The position numbers and the translations under genes are program-made. A stretch of DNA of 64,000 bases. Source: Dyadobacter chenhuakuii (GTDB taxonomy: Bacteria > Bacteroidota > Bacteroidia > Cytophagales > Spirosomataceae). Numbering within the stretch: position 1 is the stretch's first letter; the number at the start of each line of letters is the position of its first letter. The notes under the pieces are model-generated. The model was not told the DNA's origin. It made no database searches and saw nothing but the letters and a program-made list of their open reading frames with translations. The stretch is taken from the NCBI RefSeq assembly GCF_023821985.2, contig NZ_CP099631.1, positions 30,623 through 94,622 of the forward strand. Direction: 5' to 3'. Below are positions 51,618 through 60,801 of this stretch, piece by piece.

Positions 51618-52967
51618 ATGAATAAGTTAGTAACTACACATGAATCGCTAAGAATTTCGGCATTGCGCAGCTATAGCATCCTGGATTCATTGCCGGATCA
51701 AGATTATGATGAGCTAACCAAATTGGCATCTCAGATTTGTAATACGCCAATCTCGCTTATATCTCTTGTCGACCAGACCCGCCAGTGGTTTAAAGCAAGT
51801 CATGGGCTTGATATCACCCAAACTCCCCGGGAATTTTCTTTCTGTGCACACGCGATTGAGAATCCCAACCAGCCCATGGTTGTAGCTGATGCAAGAAAGG
51901 ATGAAAGGTTTACAGATAATCCACTCGTAAGTGGGGACCCTTATATCGTTTTTTACACCGGTGTCCCATTGATCGATCGGGACGGTTATGCTTTGGGTTC
52001 GCTCTGCGTCATTGACCATATGCCCAGGCAGCTCACCTCCCAGCAGCTCTTCGCATTGCAAGTCCTGGCCAGGCAGGTTGCGCGGCTCTTTGAGCTCAGA
52101 CGGCCCGTGTCGGCGTTAAATTCTAGTGAACAGGAGCTTGAAGCAAGGGCTGAGCGTCTACTTACACACCGCACCAGGCAACTCTCCCATCAGAACCAGG
52201 CTCTCTCAGATCTCAACCGGAGTGTCTTAAAAAAGAATGAGGACTTAAAAAGATCAAATACAAACTTGCAGCAGTTTGCTTTTATTGCATCTCATGATTT
52301 GCAGGAGCCGTTAAGGAAAATCCAGGCATTCAGTGAGCTGATCATCAAACGCTACCAGGATCAGTTTGGAGATGCATCAGATTATTTATATAAAATAAAA
52401 TCTGCCGCAGGCCGCATGTCACAGCTAATAAATAACCTGTTGGTTCTTTCGAAACTGCCCGAAAACCGACAGGAAAATATCATAGTTTCCATGGATTGGG
52501 TACTGCAAACGGTTTTGCAAAATTTGGAGCTCGCCATCTCCGATGCAGGAGCGCTTATAACATACGGCCCACTGCCTGAGCTTGAAGGGAACCCGACACA
52601 GTTATGTCAGTTATTTCAGAATTTGATTGGCAATTCGCTCAAATTTAGGCGTGCCGGAGAGCAGATGCAGATCAGTATCCGGTATAAGAAACTCTTACAG
52701 GCAGATTTGCCGCCCGGAATACATCCCCTTAAAATCTGCGAAGAATATCACGTATTCGAAGTTGCTGACAATGGGATTGGCTTTGAGCAGCAGCATTCAG
52801 AAAAAATGTTTGAGCTTTTTGCAAGGCTTCACAGTACCAGCGAATTTGCAGGCACAGGCATTGGCCTATCCATATGCCAGAAAGTGGTTACCGTTCACGG
52901 CGGGGCAATCTCCGCACAAGGTCAACCCGGGAGCGGTGCTGCTTTTTGTGTTTATCTGCCAGTCTGA
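51618..52967 (+). CDS. GAF-domain sensor histidine kinase
   Basis: A 449-residue kinase from the ATG reading MNKLVTTHESLRISALRSYS; an upstream in-frame ATG gives a less likely 25-residue leader. GAF domain (about 15-165; ISLISLVDQTRQWFKASHGL, FCAHAIENPNQPMVVADA), coiled coil (190-230), HisKA of the phytochrome-like type (FAFIASHDLQEPLRKIQAFS) and HATPase_c (LFQNLIGNSLKFR, VADNGIGFEQQHSEKMFELF, GTGIGLSICQKV). Soluble. The GAF is close to that of the neighbouring hybrid kinase, which is transcribed away from it, suggesting related inputs. The cognate regulator is not adjacent. Confidence 0.92.
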   Translation: MNKLVTTHESLRISALRSYSILDSLPDQDYDELTKLASQICNTPISLISLVDQTRQWFKASHGLDITQTPREFSFCAHAIENPNQPMVVADARKDERFTDNPLVSGDPYIVFYTGVPLIDRDGYALGSLCVIDHMPRQLTSQQLFALQVLARQVARLFELRRPVSALNSSEQELEARAERLLTHRTRQLSHQNQALSDLNRSVLKKNEDLKRSNTNLQQFAFIASHDLQEPLRKIQAFSELIIKRYQDQFGDASDYLYKIKSAAGRMSQLINNLLVLSKLPENRQENIIVSMDWVLQTVLQNLELAISDAGALITYGPLPELEGNPTQLCQLFQNLIGNSLKFRRAGEQMQISIRYKKLLQADLPPGIHPLKICEEYHVFEVADNGIGFEQQHSEKMFELFARLHSTSEFAGTGIGLSICQKVVTVHGGAISAQGQPGSGAAFCVYLPV

Positions 52968-53066
52968 TCAGGTATTTTTGCTTAGTCCAAAAGAGGAAAT
53001 GCTCTTGTGTGAATTAGGCCTATGAAAAACCTCTTCATAAAATTGCTAAACTAAGAACTGCAAAAG

Positions 53067-53983
53067 ATGAGACATTTTATAATCTTGCTTTTCACGCCAT
53101 TCCTTTTTTTCGGTTAGCCCCGCCCCATAAAGCATACAGCCAGTGATCACCAAAATCAGGCAAAATCATACTTTTTAACATCTGATACGGTTAAACTTGC
53201 TTATAAAATTTCCGGCAATGGTATCCCTTGTATGTATGTCCCGGGAGGCCCCGGGCAAGGCTATGCAACTTTTGAAAAATTAAAGATGATATATATATGG
53301 ATCAGAGAGGATCCGGCGCTTCGGGTAAATCCGATAATTATCATCTAGACAGAATGGTTGAAGATATCGAAGAGTTAAGGCAAAATCTCAACCTGAAAAA
53401 AATGTACCTTCTCGCCCACTCTTTTGGAGGTATCATAGCTATCAATTACGCCAAAAAATATCCCCAGTATGTAAGAGGCCTTATATTGGCGAACGCCACA
53501 CTGCATTTCTTAAATACTGCCACCTTACAGCAACAGATTGCATATGCAGATAGTCTGTTGCAGGTTCCGGGCGGCCATAAAGTGATTCCAAAGGATAGCC
53601 TCTTACCACAATTTTTCAAGGTAAGTGCTGCACTGAGAAAAAAAAGGATGGGATACAGATTCTTGACAGATGACATCAAAACCATCGCGCTAATGGACAA
53701 GATAGATTCTTTATATCCGCGAATTATAGATTTTGGAACTGATGTGGTCACCAAACCGGAAAAATATCTCGAGTACTATCAGGACTATTCGAAAATGAGC
53801 AGTGAAATCGTTTTGCCAACATTAATTATAGCGGGTGAGCAAGACCACGCAGTGGGTGTAAATCATTACAAGTCCTTCCAGTTCCCATCTCAGAAAACCG
53901 TTTCCATTAAAGGGGGGCATTTACTGTATTATGAAAATAATCATGCTTTTCTAAAAGCAATTTGGGAATTTTGCGGTAAGTAA
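53067..53983 (+). pseudogene. exported alpha/beta hydrolase (proline iminopeptidase-like), disrupted
   Basis: The reading frame starts MRHFIILLFTPFLFFG, a signal peptide, then hits TAG at 53115-53117, continues through SDTVKLAYKISGNGIPCMYV and PGGPGQGY (oxyanion motif). It shifts near the TATATATA run at 53288-53297 into MDQRGSGASGKSDN. The remaining 228 codons from 53297 hold the nucleophile (LLAHSFGGIIAIN), the acid (IIAGEQDHAVG) and the His (IKGGHLLYYE). With one stop and one frameshift plus a short deletion before MDQRGSG, the gene cannot make the full enzyme. The last part alone would lack the signal peptide and oxyanion loop. Confidence 0.8.
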
Positions 53984-54470
53984 CCATTTACGGGCTCATT
54001 ATTCTTCTGTTCCATACCCGAAGCTAACTATCCACAGCTCAGCAGCTAGCTGTTTCTAATTAGTAACGCGCATTTCACCCAGCGTAAATCGACAGTTCCT
54101 ACCCTGTTCGATCATTTTAGCTTCTGATTGTCCTTTTTTCAAGATCCAATAGAACCCTGCAACGTGCTAAAAATTAGGCTTAAGCCCTGCCTACTTTTTT
54201 CCACAAAATCTAAAACTTAAAACTGCGAGATCCGTGGAGTTTTTAAATTTTTTTAATAAAAATTTCTGTCAATGACATCGTTGCTTTACCAGCATCATTA
54301 TTTTGATAACGTCCTTTAATTCACATTATAATCGCAAGAATTTCATATTTTAGTATCTGGTAGTTACATCATTGTCAATGAGTTACACAACTTTCGGGAG
54401 TATTAAATTTACGGATATGGCATGCTTTTTCTACGTGGAAGAATAGTATCAAACTAAAATAAGTCAAACT
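53984..54470. promoter_or_regulatory. upstream region of the YtxH gene
   Basis: A 487-bp non-coding, AT-rich stretch. No operator or riboswitch is recognised. Its length and position suggest regulatory DNA for the stress-type gene at 54471. Confidence 0.3.
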
Positions 54471-54833
54471 ATGAAATCTCAGTTCGAAGATTTTAACTTC
54501 ACTTCCAGAAACGAGCACACTGAAGGATTGATTACAGGCCTGCTACTTGGAGCGGCCATAGGTGCCTGCGTTGGGATCCTGCTTGCTCCTAAATCGGGCA
54601 AAGCTTTGCGTGGAAAAATTAAGGATCTTGCCGACTCACAGGCCGACACGCTAGGCAGCTCCTGGGAGCAGGCGAAAGATAAGGCGGGTAAGGCAGCAGG
54701 CGATGCAAAAGATGCCATCAGTTCAGCAGCCGATGAGACCGGATCCAAATTGAAGGACCTTGCCAATAAGGCAGAAAACGAAATCGAGGATGGTGTAGAA
54801 ACAGTCGCTGACCGTTTCCAGAAAAAATATTAA
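54471..54833 (+). CDS. YtxH-domain protein
   Basis: A 120-residue protein with one membrane span (about 18-38, GLITGLLLGAAIGACVGILL) followed by APKSGKALRGKI, the YtxH signature. A long amphipathic Ala/Lys/Asp helix then follows (EQAKDKAGKAAGDAKDAISS), resembling LEA-like stress proteins. YtxH proteins are associated with general stress and desiccation or salt responses. The next gene is similarly rich in Ala/Asp helical repeats, 89 bp on, so they may share a stress role. Confidence 0.88.
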   Translation: MKSQFEDFNFTSRNEHTEGLITGLLLGAAIGACVGILLAPKSGKALRGKIKDLADSQADTLGSSWEQAKDKAGKAAGDAKDAISSAADETGSKLKDLANKAENEIEDGVETVADRFQKKY

Positions 54834-54922
54834 TAAGTCCACACCCCGAAGGCCGGTTGCCAAGCATTGCTGGCTCCGGCTTCTTCAACCATTTCATCTT
54901 TACAACTAATAACCACTAATTT

Positions 54923-55963
54923 ATGGAACGTAGTAATCTTTACGCGCAGCCCGCGTCAGCTGGCAACTTTATTAACTTAAAAAGAATTTCATGGAGTGCC
55001 ATTTTTGCAGGTGTACTTGTAGCCATTGTAGCTCAAATGCTGCTTTCGCTCCTGGGTTTCGGGATCGGTCTGGGTACGATTGATGCCGTCGAAGAAAAAA
55101 ATCCAGCGGCAGGCCTTGGCATTGGCAGTGCGATCTGGTATATCCTGTCGAGCCTGATTTCCCTTTTTGTCGGAAGCTGGGTTGCCGGTCGTCTGGCCAG
55201 CGCTCCGCGCTTGTTCGATGGCATCCTGCATGGCGTGCTTACGTGGTGCCTGGTAACACTGCTGACCATTTACTTTCTGACGACAACGATCGGCAGCATC
55301 ATAGGCGGAACAGGCCGACTGGTTGGCGGATTGGTGAAAACAGCCGGTAAAGGCATTGCAGCAGCTGCGCCGGGCATTGGCGATGCAGTCCAGGGCCAAT
55401 TGAAAGCCAATGGTGTTGACATGGAAAACCTGGATTTATCTGACCTGAAAAGCGAGGCGAATAAGCTTCTGCGTCAAACCGGTGATCCGTTATTAAATCC
55501 AAACAGATTAGAACAGAAAGCAGACCGTGCTGCCGACAATGCAGGCAATGCAGCGGAAAATTCCGCTTCGGATCCAGGAAATGCAGATGATATCGCAGGT
55601 AGTATGTTCAAAAACCTTTTCAAAGAAGGTCAGGCAACAGTATCACAAGTGGATCGGCAGGATGCGGTGAATGTGGTGATGAAACGGACAGGAAAGTCTG
55701 AGCAAGAATCAAAGCAGATCGTGGACAACTGGATCAATACGTATAAACAAGCACAGGTCAAATTAGAACAGACCAAAAAAGAGGCAGAAATCAAAGCAAG
55801 GCAAATGGCGGATGACGCCGCTTCGGCAGCTTCGAAGGCAGCTATATTTGGCTTTCTCGGTTTGCTGATTGGCGTTGCAGCTGCTGGTTTCGGAGCAAAA
55901 ATGGGAACAGAGTCGCAGAACAATGAAAACCGCTTTGATCAGCCGATAAGCAGCCTTGGGTAA
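54923..55963 (+). CDS. multi-span membrane protein with helical stress-type insert
   Basis: A 346-residue protein with two pairs of N-terminal membrane spans (ISWSAIFAGVLVAIVAQMLL, AIWYILSSLISLFVGSWVAG, GVLTWCLVTLLTIYFLTTTI and a Gly-rich GSIIGGTGRLVGGLV). A long soluble region is rich in Ala/Asp/Lys (about 165-310). A final span follows (AIFGFLGLLIGVAAAGFGAK). It resembles uncharacterised Bacteroidota membrane proteins (YrzE-like start) linked with the YtxH group. A terminator follows 28 bp after its stop. No catalytic motif is visible. Confidence 0.75.
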   Translation: MERSNLYAQPASAGNFINLKRISWSAIFAGVLVAIVAQMLLSLLGFGIGLGTIDAVEEKNPAAGLGIGSAIWYILSSLISLFVGSWVAGRLASAPRLFDGILHGVLTWCLVTLLTIYFLTTTIGSIIGGTGRLVGGLVKTAGKGIAAAAPGIGDAVQGQLKANGVDMENLDLSDLKSEANKLLRQTGDPLLNPNRLEQKADRAADNAGNAAENSASDPGNADDIAGSMFKNLFKEGQATVSQVDRQDAVNVVMKRTGKSEQESKQIVDNWINTYKQAQVKLEQTKKEAEIKARQMADDAASAASKAAIFGFLGLLIGVAAAGFGAKMGTESQNNENRFDQPISSLG

Positions 55964-55990
55964 GTTAAAACCGATTTGGCTAAACAGGGA

Positions 55991-56015
55991 ACAGGGCACC
56001 AATTGTGTGCCCTGT
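55991..56015 (+). terminator. rho-independent terminator
   Basis: ACAGGGCAC (55991-55999), seven-base loop, GTGCCCTGT (56007-56015), then TTTTAA. It separates the membrane protein from the DAC-domain gene. Confidence 0.92.
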
Positions 56016-56056
56016 TTTAATGTCAGACCTTTTAAGAATTCATATCACTTTCGCCT

Positions 56057-57535
56057 ATGTCCAATCTCCTATGGCGCCAGCAGAAATCATCTCAGAAGTC
56101 GATAGAAATGGTGGCGAGAGAATTTTTCTCCATCATCGATCCTAGCCTGGTGCCTCAGGTTTTGCTGCTGGGCTTCGAGCTGGCAAAACCCATAAATGAA
56201 ACCTCGTTTTTTTTGGAGCCATCCGGCTCAGATCTTGGGGCAGATGACTTTATCAAGATTCATGAACTTGCCCGGCAACCTGGCACTGATGAAAAGGTCA
56301 GTAAAGTGAAAAGCTCGCAAAAAAGGATTACGGGAAGCCAGATTGAGCGGGCGCGTTTTCAAGCTTACAAGCTGGCTGCCGAAAACCTGCTAATGGTTTC
56401 CCCGGCTTTCGAACATAAGCAGCTGCACCTTTCGGTGCCTTGTGAAATAGGGTCTTACCTGGTATTCATTGTACTGAGCTTGCCAAAAGACGTAATTGCC
56501 CGGTATTTTACACTTCAAAAGTCAGAAAATGCCGAGCAGAACCAATCGACCCGCTCTTTTCTTGAAAGCGCCATAAACGTATTTTTATCGGAATCGTGGG
56601 GTGCTTTGAAAGATAGCCAGTTCAAAAAGCGGTTTATGGACCGGTCTTCGGAGGAACTGCTCAAAAGCGCAGGTCGCAATTTCATGACAAGTATCCAGGA
56701 AAACATTGAACCCGGCTCGGATCAGGTTAGCTTGTTCGATGTGTTTGACAACGTTTCCCTGCTTCGGTATGAGGGAAGCGATGCGATGGGTAAAATCTTG
56801 CTGGCTAAACAAGGACATTCAAATATTGTCCATAAACTACGCCTGTCAAAACCGATCCCGTTAAAGGATTCCCGAAAAGTCCGTAAATTTTTAGAGCTCT
56901 CTGATCCAGACAGCTGCGTGCTATGTGATGGTGAATACATTACGGGATTAGGCATGATACGTGGCGATTACAATCCAAAGCAAAAATCACTGTATTGCAT
57001 CAACTTTAAGGGCCATTACAAATGGGAGTTGCTCCATGATGGCAACCCGTTGCTATCGGTTTGTCATGGCCTGCCGAAAATGCGGGTGGAAGGCATTGAC
57101 CGCAACTATTTTACGGGGCTGGTCAATCAGGTGTTCAAGGGCCTGAACGCTTCGCAAACCGACCGACTCTGGGATATTACGCTGAGTGCGACCCAGCAAA
57201 AAGCGGGTACGATGCTCGTTATTTCCGATCGTGCCAAATCAGAAGCTAGGAGGTTGGCTGGTCAGTGTTTTAAAGTAGAGCCTCTGGTACTCACCGAGGA
57301 GCTCGTTAGCCAAATCACCTCCATTGATGGTGCGGTGCTGCTCGACCAGGATTGTGTATGTCATGCAATCGGTGTAATCCTGGACGGCATTGTCTCAGAC
57401 AAACAGGGGGATGCCTCACGGGGTGCACGGTATAATTCAGCTATCCGTTATTTTGGTACCAATCACCCAAAGCATTTGATATTGATTATCATTATCTCAG
57501 AAGACGGGATGATTAACTTGATTCCCAACGGGTAA
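56057..57535 (+). CDS. DisA_N (diadenylate cyclase-like) domain protein with N-terminal sensor region
   Basis: A 492-residue soluble protein. The last 120 residues fit the DisA_N/DAC fold: GTMLVISDRAKSEARRLAGQ, then SIDGAVLLD (the DGA motif, D424-A426), then RGARYNSAIRY and ILIIIISEDGMINLI. In cyclases the second motif is RHR; here it reads R458-Y459-N460, so nucleotide chemistry may be altered or lost. The large N-terminal part (1-370) resembles the probable sensor domains (DACNV type) described by comparative genomics ahead of DAC domains in predicted signalling or conflict systems; this is from memory. The next gene, a DUF429 protein, follows in 63 bp on the same strand. Confidence 0.78.
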   Translation: MSNLLWRQQKSSQKSIEMVAREFFSIIDPSLVPQVLLLGFELAKPINETSFFLEPSGSDLGADDFIKIHELARQPGTDEKVSKVKSSQKRITGSQIERARFQAYKLAAENLLMVSPAFEHKQLHLSVPCEIGSYLVFIVLSLPKDVIARYFTLQKSENAEQNQSTRSFLESAINVFLSESWGALKDSQFKKRFMDRSSEELLKSAGRNFMTSIQENIEPGSDQVSLFDVFDNVSLLRYEGSDAMGKILLAKQGHSNIVHKLRLSKPIPLKDSRKVRKFLELSDPDSCVLCDGEYITGLGMIRGDYNPKQKSLYCINFKGHYKWELLHDGNPLLSVCHGLPKMRVEGIDRNYFTGLVNQVFKGLNASQTDRLWDITLSATQQKAGTMLVISDRAKSEARRLAGQCFKVEPLVLTEELVSQITSIDGAVLLDQDCVCHAIGVILDGIVSDKQGDASRGARYNSAIRYFGTNHPKHLILIIIISEDGMINLIPNG

Positions 57536-57598
57536 ATCAAAAATCCATCCAGAAAGATAGTATGGCAGATGGAAGCATTTAACAGAAAAAAAATTTAG

Positions 57599-58219
57599 GT
57601 GGACAAGATCGGCAATGTCATATCAGTTGGAATAGACCTCACCAGTTCTGAGAAAAAACATAGCGGCTGGGCTGTTTTAAATAATAATGTAGCGTCGACG
57701 CGCCGTATCCGCACGGATCAGGAATTAATAGATACTACCATTGCTCAAAACCCAGCGGTTATTGTCCTTGACGCACCGCTATCGCTACCGGTGGGAAGAT
57801 TAAGTGTATTTGATACAGACCCTGGCCGGCAGCAATTTGGGATTACCCGGGAATGCGAGCGTGCGCTGCTTAAAGTGGGTATCCGGTCCTATCCATGCCT
57901 GCTACCAAGCATGCAAAGACTTACTGAACGCGGTATACGTTTGGCGGTTGAATTTAGAATGCGGGGTTTTGAAGTCATTGAAGGGTATCCAGGTGGCGCT
58001 CAGGATATCCTGGGAATCCCACGGAAACAGAAAGGCATTTCAGATCTGGCAAAGGGACTGGAAGGATTTGGGATTACCGGCTCGTTTATTGAAAAGCCAA
58101 TCTCCCACGATGAGCTTGATGCGATTACTGCGGCCATTGTCGGGTGTTTTTATTTGTCAGGCAACTATGAGGCTTTTGGCAATGAATCGGAAGGGTTCCT
58201 GATTGTTCCAAAACGTTAG
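57599..58219 (+). CDS. DUF429 RNase H-fold protein
   Basis: A 206-residue protein starting at GTG, with DUF429 motifs in order: VGIDLTSSEKKHSGWAVL (D13), IVLDAPLSLP (D58), FEVIEGYPGG (E128) and ISHDELDAITAAIVG (D171/D174). These acidic residues sit where RNase H-like nucleases bind metal, so nuclease activity is predicted for the family but unproven. The GTG start agrees with the beginning of the first beta strand. It follows the DAC-domain gene in the same direction, making a plausible two-gene signal-and-nuclease unit. Alternatively DUF429 may only bind nucleic acid. Confidence 0.83.
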   Translation: MDKIGNVISVGIDLTSSEKKHSGWAVLNNNVASTRRIRTDQELIDTTIAQNPAVIVLDAPLSLPVGRLSVFDTDPGRQQFGITRECERALLKVGIRSYPCLLPSMQRLTERGIRLAVEFRMRGFEVIEGYPGGAQDILGIPRKQKGISDLAKGLEGFGITGSFIEKPISHDELDAITAAIVGCFYLSGNYEAFGNESEGFLIVPKR

Positions 58220-58810
58220 ATTAGTTAGATAATTCTGAATAAGTGTGGCACTATATGGCCATGCAATTTTTAGCCTTCCTTGTGTAATACACATTCCGAT
58301 GCCTGGCAACCATACTCTTAGGCTTTAAGGATCAAGAGTTTATGAACAACTCATCTTCTATTTCGTAAGACGATGGCTCCTATTTTGATGATTCTGATGG
58401 TATTCGCTATGGGTGCTCACGGAAAATATCAACGAAGAGCCCTATGGCTGGTTATGGACACACCGATGTTGGAAAAGATAAAATTACATGAATCAAGAGC
58501 TAAACCCTAGAATTCAACCGAAGGAAGCATTTCCCCATGTTGATATGTTAAATCTGATTCAATAATCGACTGTCTTTTACATCGCTTTGCACCGCTGAAT
58601 CCAGATTGCCACTCCAAGCATTTTGAAAAACTGATTTAAGATACTATGTGTTTTAATCCGTATAGACTGACAAAGTTTGATTTAAGGTGCTTTTATTTAG
58701 ATTAACTGTACCATTTTGGCCAATTCGATTCAGATATTCAATAAAAAAGGAGATAGCTTAGATTTCATTTTAACCACCGAATATTTAGACTGCTCCTAGC
58801 GGTTACAAAA
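58220..58810. other. intergenic region
   Basis: No intact gene. A frame at about 58366-58489 reads DDGSYFDDSDGIRYGCSRK and then GYGHTDVGKDKIT before a stop, without a clear start. It may be a relic. The rest is AT-rich and unrecognised. Confidence 0.35.
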
Positions 58811-59044
58811 ATGATAATGATAGCTTCTCGCGGCTGTCGAAGCCCAGGTATAGCCGAAGAGCATCTTCTTGTCTCACTAATTCAGTCGAAGGCGCAGAAA
58901 TGCGACATAGAAATATGGAATGATGAAATAAAACCAATTACTATAACTAAGTTCATAGTAGTTGACGTATCAACTAGTCTTTTAGAAGGGAGTTTTGGGA
59001 AACGATTAAAGAGTGTGACCAAATTCAATCAATCGTTCGCCTAA
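58811..59044 (+). CDS. hypothetical protein, possibly a fragment
   Basis: A 77-residue frame reading …KCDIEIWNDEIKPITITKFI, VVDVSTSLLEG and a basic tail. The stretch PITITKFIVVDVS is repeated, with DNA similarity, at 62107-62196 as PICITKHLVVDMS, so this is likely a protein module and not noise. No family is recognised. Its 3' end overlaps the convergent gene at 59006 by 39 bp, unusual for two complete genes, so truncation is possible. Confidence 0.4.
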   Translation: MIMIASRGCRSPGIAEEHLLVSLIQSKAQKCDIEIWNDEIKPITITKFIVVDVSTSLLEGSFGKRLKSVTKFNQSFA

Positions 59045-59251
59045 GTTAGTGTCACCAGTATAACTGTCTATGATAAAATGAGAAATCTCTCCTTTGAAGT
59101 GAGACTTATTACTGAAATTAAGTGATGATAGCATATATAAAAGCTGCTGATAGCTTCTATAAGTGGTATCATCGAGTGGGAACAATAATTGATTTTTAAC
59201 GTCGCCTATTATTTCTTGAAGCCTTTGGTCAAACAGAGCTTTTGGAGTCAT
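59006..59251 (-). CDS. small hypothetical protein
   Basis: An 81-residue helical protein (LFDQRLQEIIGDVKNQLLFP, YRSYQQLLYMLSSLNF, GERLIEFGHTL) with balanced charge and natural composition. No signal peptide or known family. It is convergent with and slightly overlapping the 58811 frame. Confidence 0.5.
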   Translation of the reverse strand: MTPKALFDQRLQEIIGDVKNQLLFPLDDTTYRSYQQLLYMLSSLNFSNKSHFKGEISHFIIDSYTGDTNLGERLIEFGHTL

Positions 59252-59469
59252 TTTACTTATTGCCTATCTGATAGTTTTTGGCAAACTATGCAAAATCGCA
59301 TTCTCATCAAACCCTCCATTGTGACACCAGTCGTTTTTTCATGCTTGCACTCCTAACGAGTCAGATTTTGGAGATTTGATAAGTAATATCAAATTTTCTT
59401 ATATATTGCTTTATCAATTGTTCATTTGTCTTAGAGCTACTTTTACCTACATCCACTCGACAAATCCAT

Positions 59470-60024
59470 ATGCTAAAAAATATTTTCACGGTTTTAGGCA
59501 TCACGGTAATATTTGGCAGTTTCTTATTTTGTTCATGCGGAAAAAAGTCTAATCATACAGTCGTGTATGTTAATGTTGACAGCTTAACCACCAAGTTAGG
59601 GATAATCCTTAATCCTCATTACAAAGCCGCGTATGCTAACGTTGATAGCCTAATAGGTCAATCCGGAATGATGATTGATTCTAGAAAAAATGGTCTATGG
59701 CTAACAGAATCGGTTGGTGGGCGATTGTTACATGAAACAAATTACTTAAACGATAAAATGCATGGTATTCACGTAAGTTATGCTGAAGATGGCTCGATTT
59801 CTAGAATAGAACATTATAATCAGGGACAGCTGGACGGTTATTCCGTGAATTGGGCAGATGGGGATATATATAGTAAAGGGCCATTTAAAAAGGGCAAAAT
59901 GGATGGTAAATGGGAATTTTATTGGTTTGGACAGCTGGCCCGAAAAGTAGAATATAAAGATGGCGAACCAATTAAAGTGCAGGAAATTATTAAGATGCCA
60001 ACACCCCCAAAGTGGATTGAGTAG
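59470..60024 (+). CDS. MORN-repeat (YwqK-type) lipoprotein
   Basis: A 184-residue protein with a lipoprotein-type signal (ITVIFGSFLFCSC, Cys near 21-23). Two similar segments follow (VYVNVDSLTTKLG and AYANVDSLIGQSG) and three or four MORN-variant repeats (NGLWLTESVGGRLLHETNYL, DGSISRIEHYNQGQLDGYS, DGDIYSKGPFKKGKMDGKW). The type is often annotated as YwqK-family antitoxin, but here the protein is exported, so an antitoxin role is unlikely. An R2-like repeat follows 101 bp after the stop. It is related in style to the 23386-24477 protein. Confidence 0.75.
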   Translation: MLKNIFTVLGITVIFGSFLFCSCGKKSNHTVVYVNVDSLTTKLGIILNPHYKAAYANVDSLIGQSGMMIDSRKNGLWLTESVGGRLLHETNYLNDKMHGIHVSYAEDGSISRIEHYNQGQLDGYSVNWADGDIYSKGPFKKGKMDGKWEFYWFGQLARKVEYKDGEPIKVQEIIKMPTPPKWIE

Positions 60025-60124
60025 TTACTTTTCCGAAACGCAATGGGCAAAGTGCGTTCTCCTTGTACAAAACTAAGAACTTTCCCAAAACTACTACCGA
60101 CCCCTTGTTCTGTGTTTTGTTGTT

Positions 60125-60155
60125 TAACATAAAATCTGTTATGAAAACACACCGG
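60125..60155 (+). repeat. dispersed repeat R2, diverged copy after MORN lipoprotein
   Basis: TAACATAAAATCTGTTATGA then AAACACACCGG. It shares AACATAA…TGTTAT with the strong copies and ACACCGGC with the 22273 copy. Confidence 0.5.
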
Positions 60156-60238
60156 CGTCTTTCTGGGTTTTGTTATGGTTATTTCTCCGTAACTAAGGGT
60201 AGATAAGTTTCATTTTTTGAAGATCACTCGAAAAAATG

Positions 60239-60739
60239 CTACCTATTCTGGATTAATAGATTAATTTTTTCACAAACAGCCCCAGGAAAAATCATATAGA
60301 TATCCTTCCGATGATTGTTGATTTCTTTAATGCTTACAAAATCTGTTATATCAAATCTTGCCTTCTCAATTGCAGCGACACGAACTGCGCCCTCTTTCAA
60401 CATTTTATCGTCAGTATAGATTTTTGTCCACAAATAATATTTAGGATATGCAACACCGCTTTGAGTTGGCCCTTCCCGTAAAAACTCCCACTTTACCACT
60501 ACTTGCTTAGATTTTGTAGAAAAGTATTTTTCAAGGTCTCGCTTTAATAAGCTATCAAATTGAAGCTGATCGGGAATGTTAGCTTCTAAGTACGATTTTT
60601 GGACATCTTGAAACATTTTTTGTTCGAGAGAATCCTTTTGGCTTTGTTCGAGAGAATCTTTTTGAATTTGTCCATAGCAACTATAGAAAAAAGTCATAAA
60701 CATGATAATAGGAATAGAAAATAAGCATTTGTTTTTCAT
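60239..60739 (-). CDS. hypothetical exported protein
   Basis: A 166-residue protein with a signal peptide (LFSIPIIMFMTFFYSCYGQ; a Cys at the end allows lipoprotein processing). It has a duplicated QKDSLEQ element (QIQKDSLEQSQKDSLEQ), a helical region and an alpha/beta end (KYYLWTKIYTDDKMLKEGAV, RKDIYMIFPGAVCEKINLL). The two QKDSLEQ copies come from a 21-bp direct DNA repeat. The family is unknown. Confidence 0.68.
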   Translation of the reverse strand: MKNKCLFSIPIIMFMTFFYSCYGQIQKDSLEQSQKDSLEQKMFQDVQKSYLEANIPDQLQFDSLLKRDLEKYFSTKSKQVVVKWEFLREGPTQSGVAYPKYYLWTKIYTDDKMLKEGAVRVAAIEKARFDITDFVSIKEINNHRKDIYMIFPGAVCEKINLLIQNR

Positions 60740-60801
60740 CGATCTTGTATTATTTTATTAGTTATCTAACTGATTTACACACCCCGTTCGAAAACCGACT
60801 T

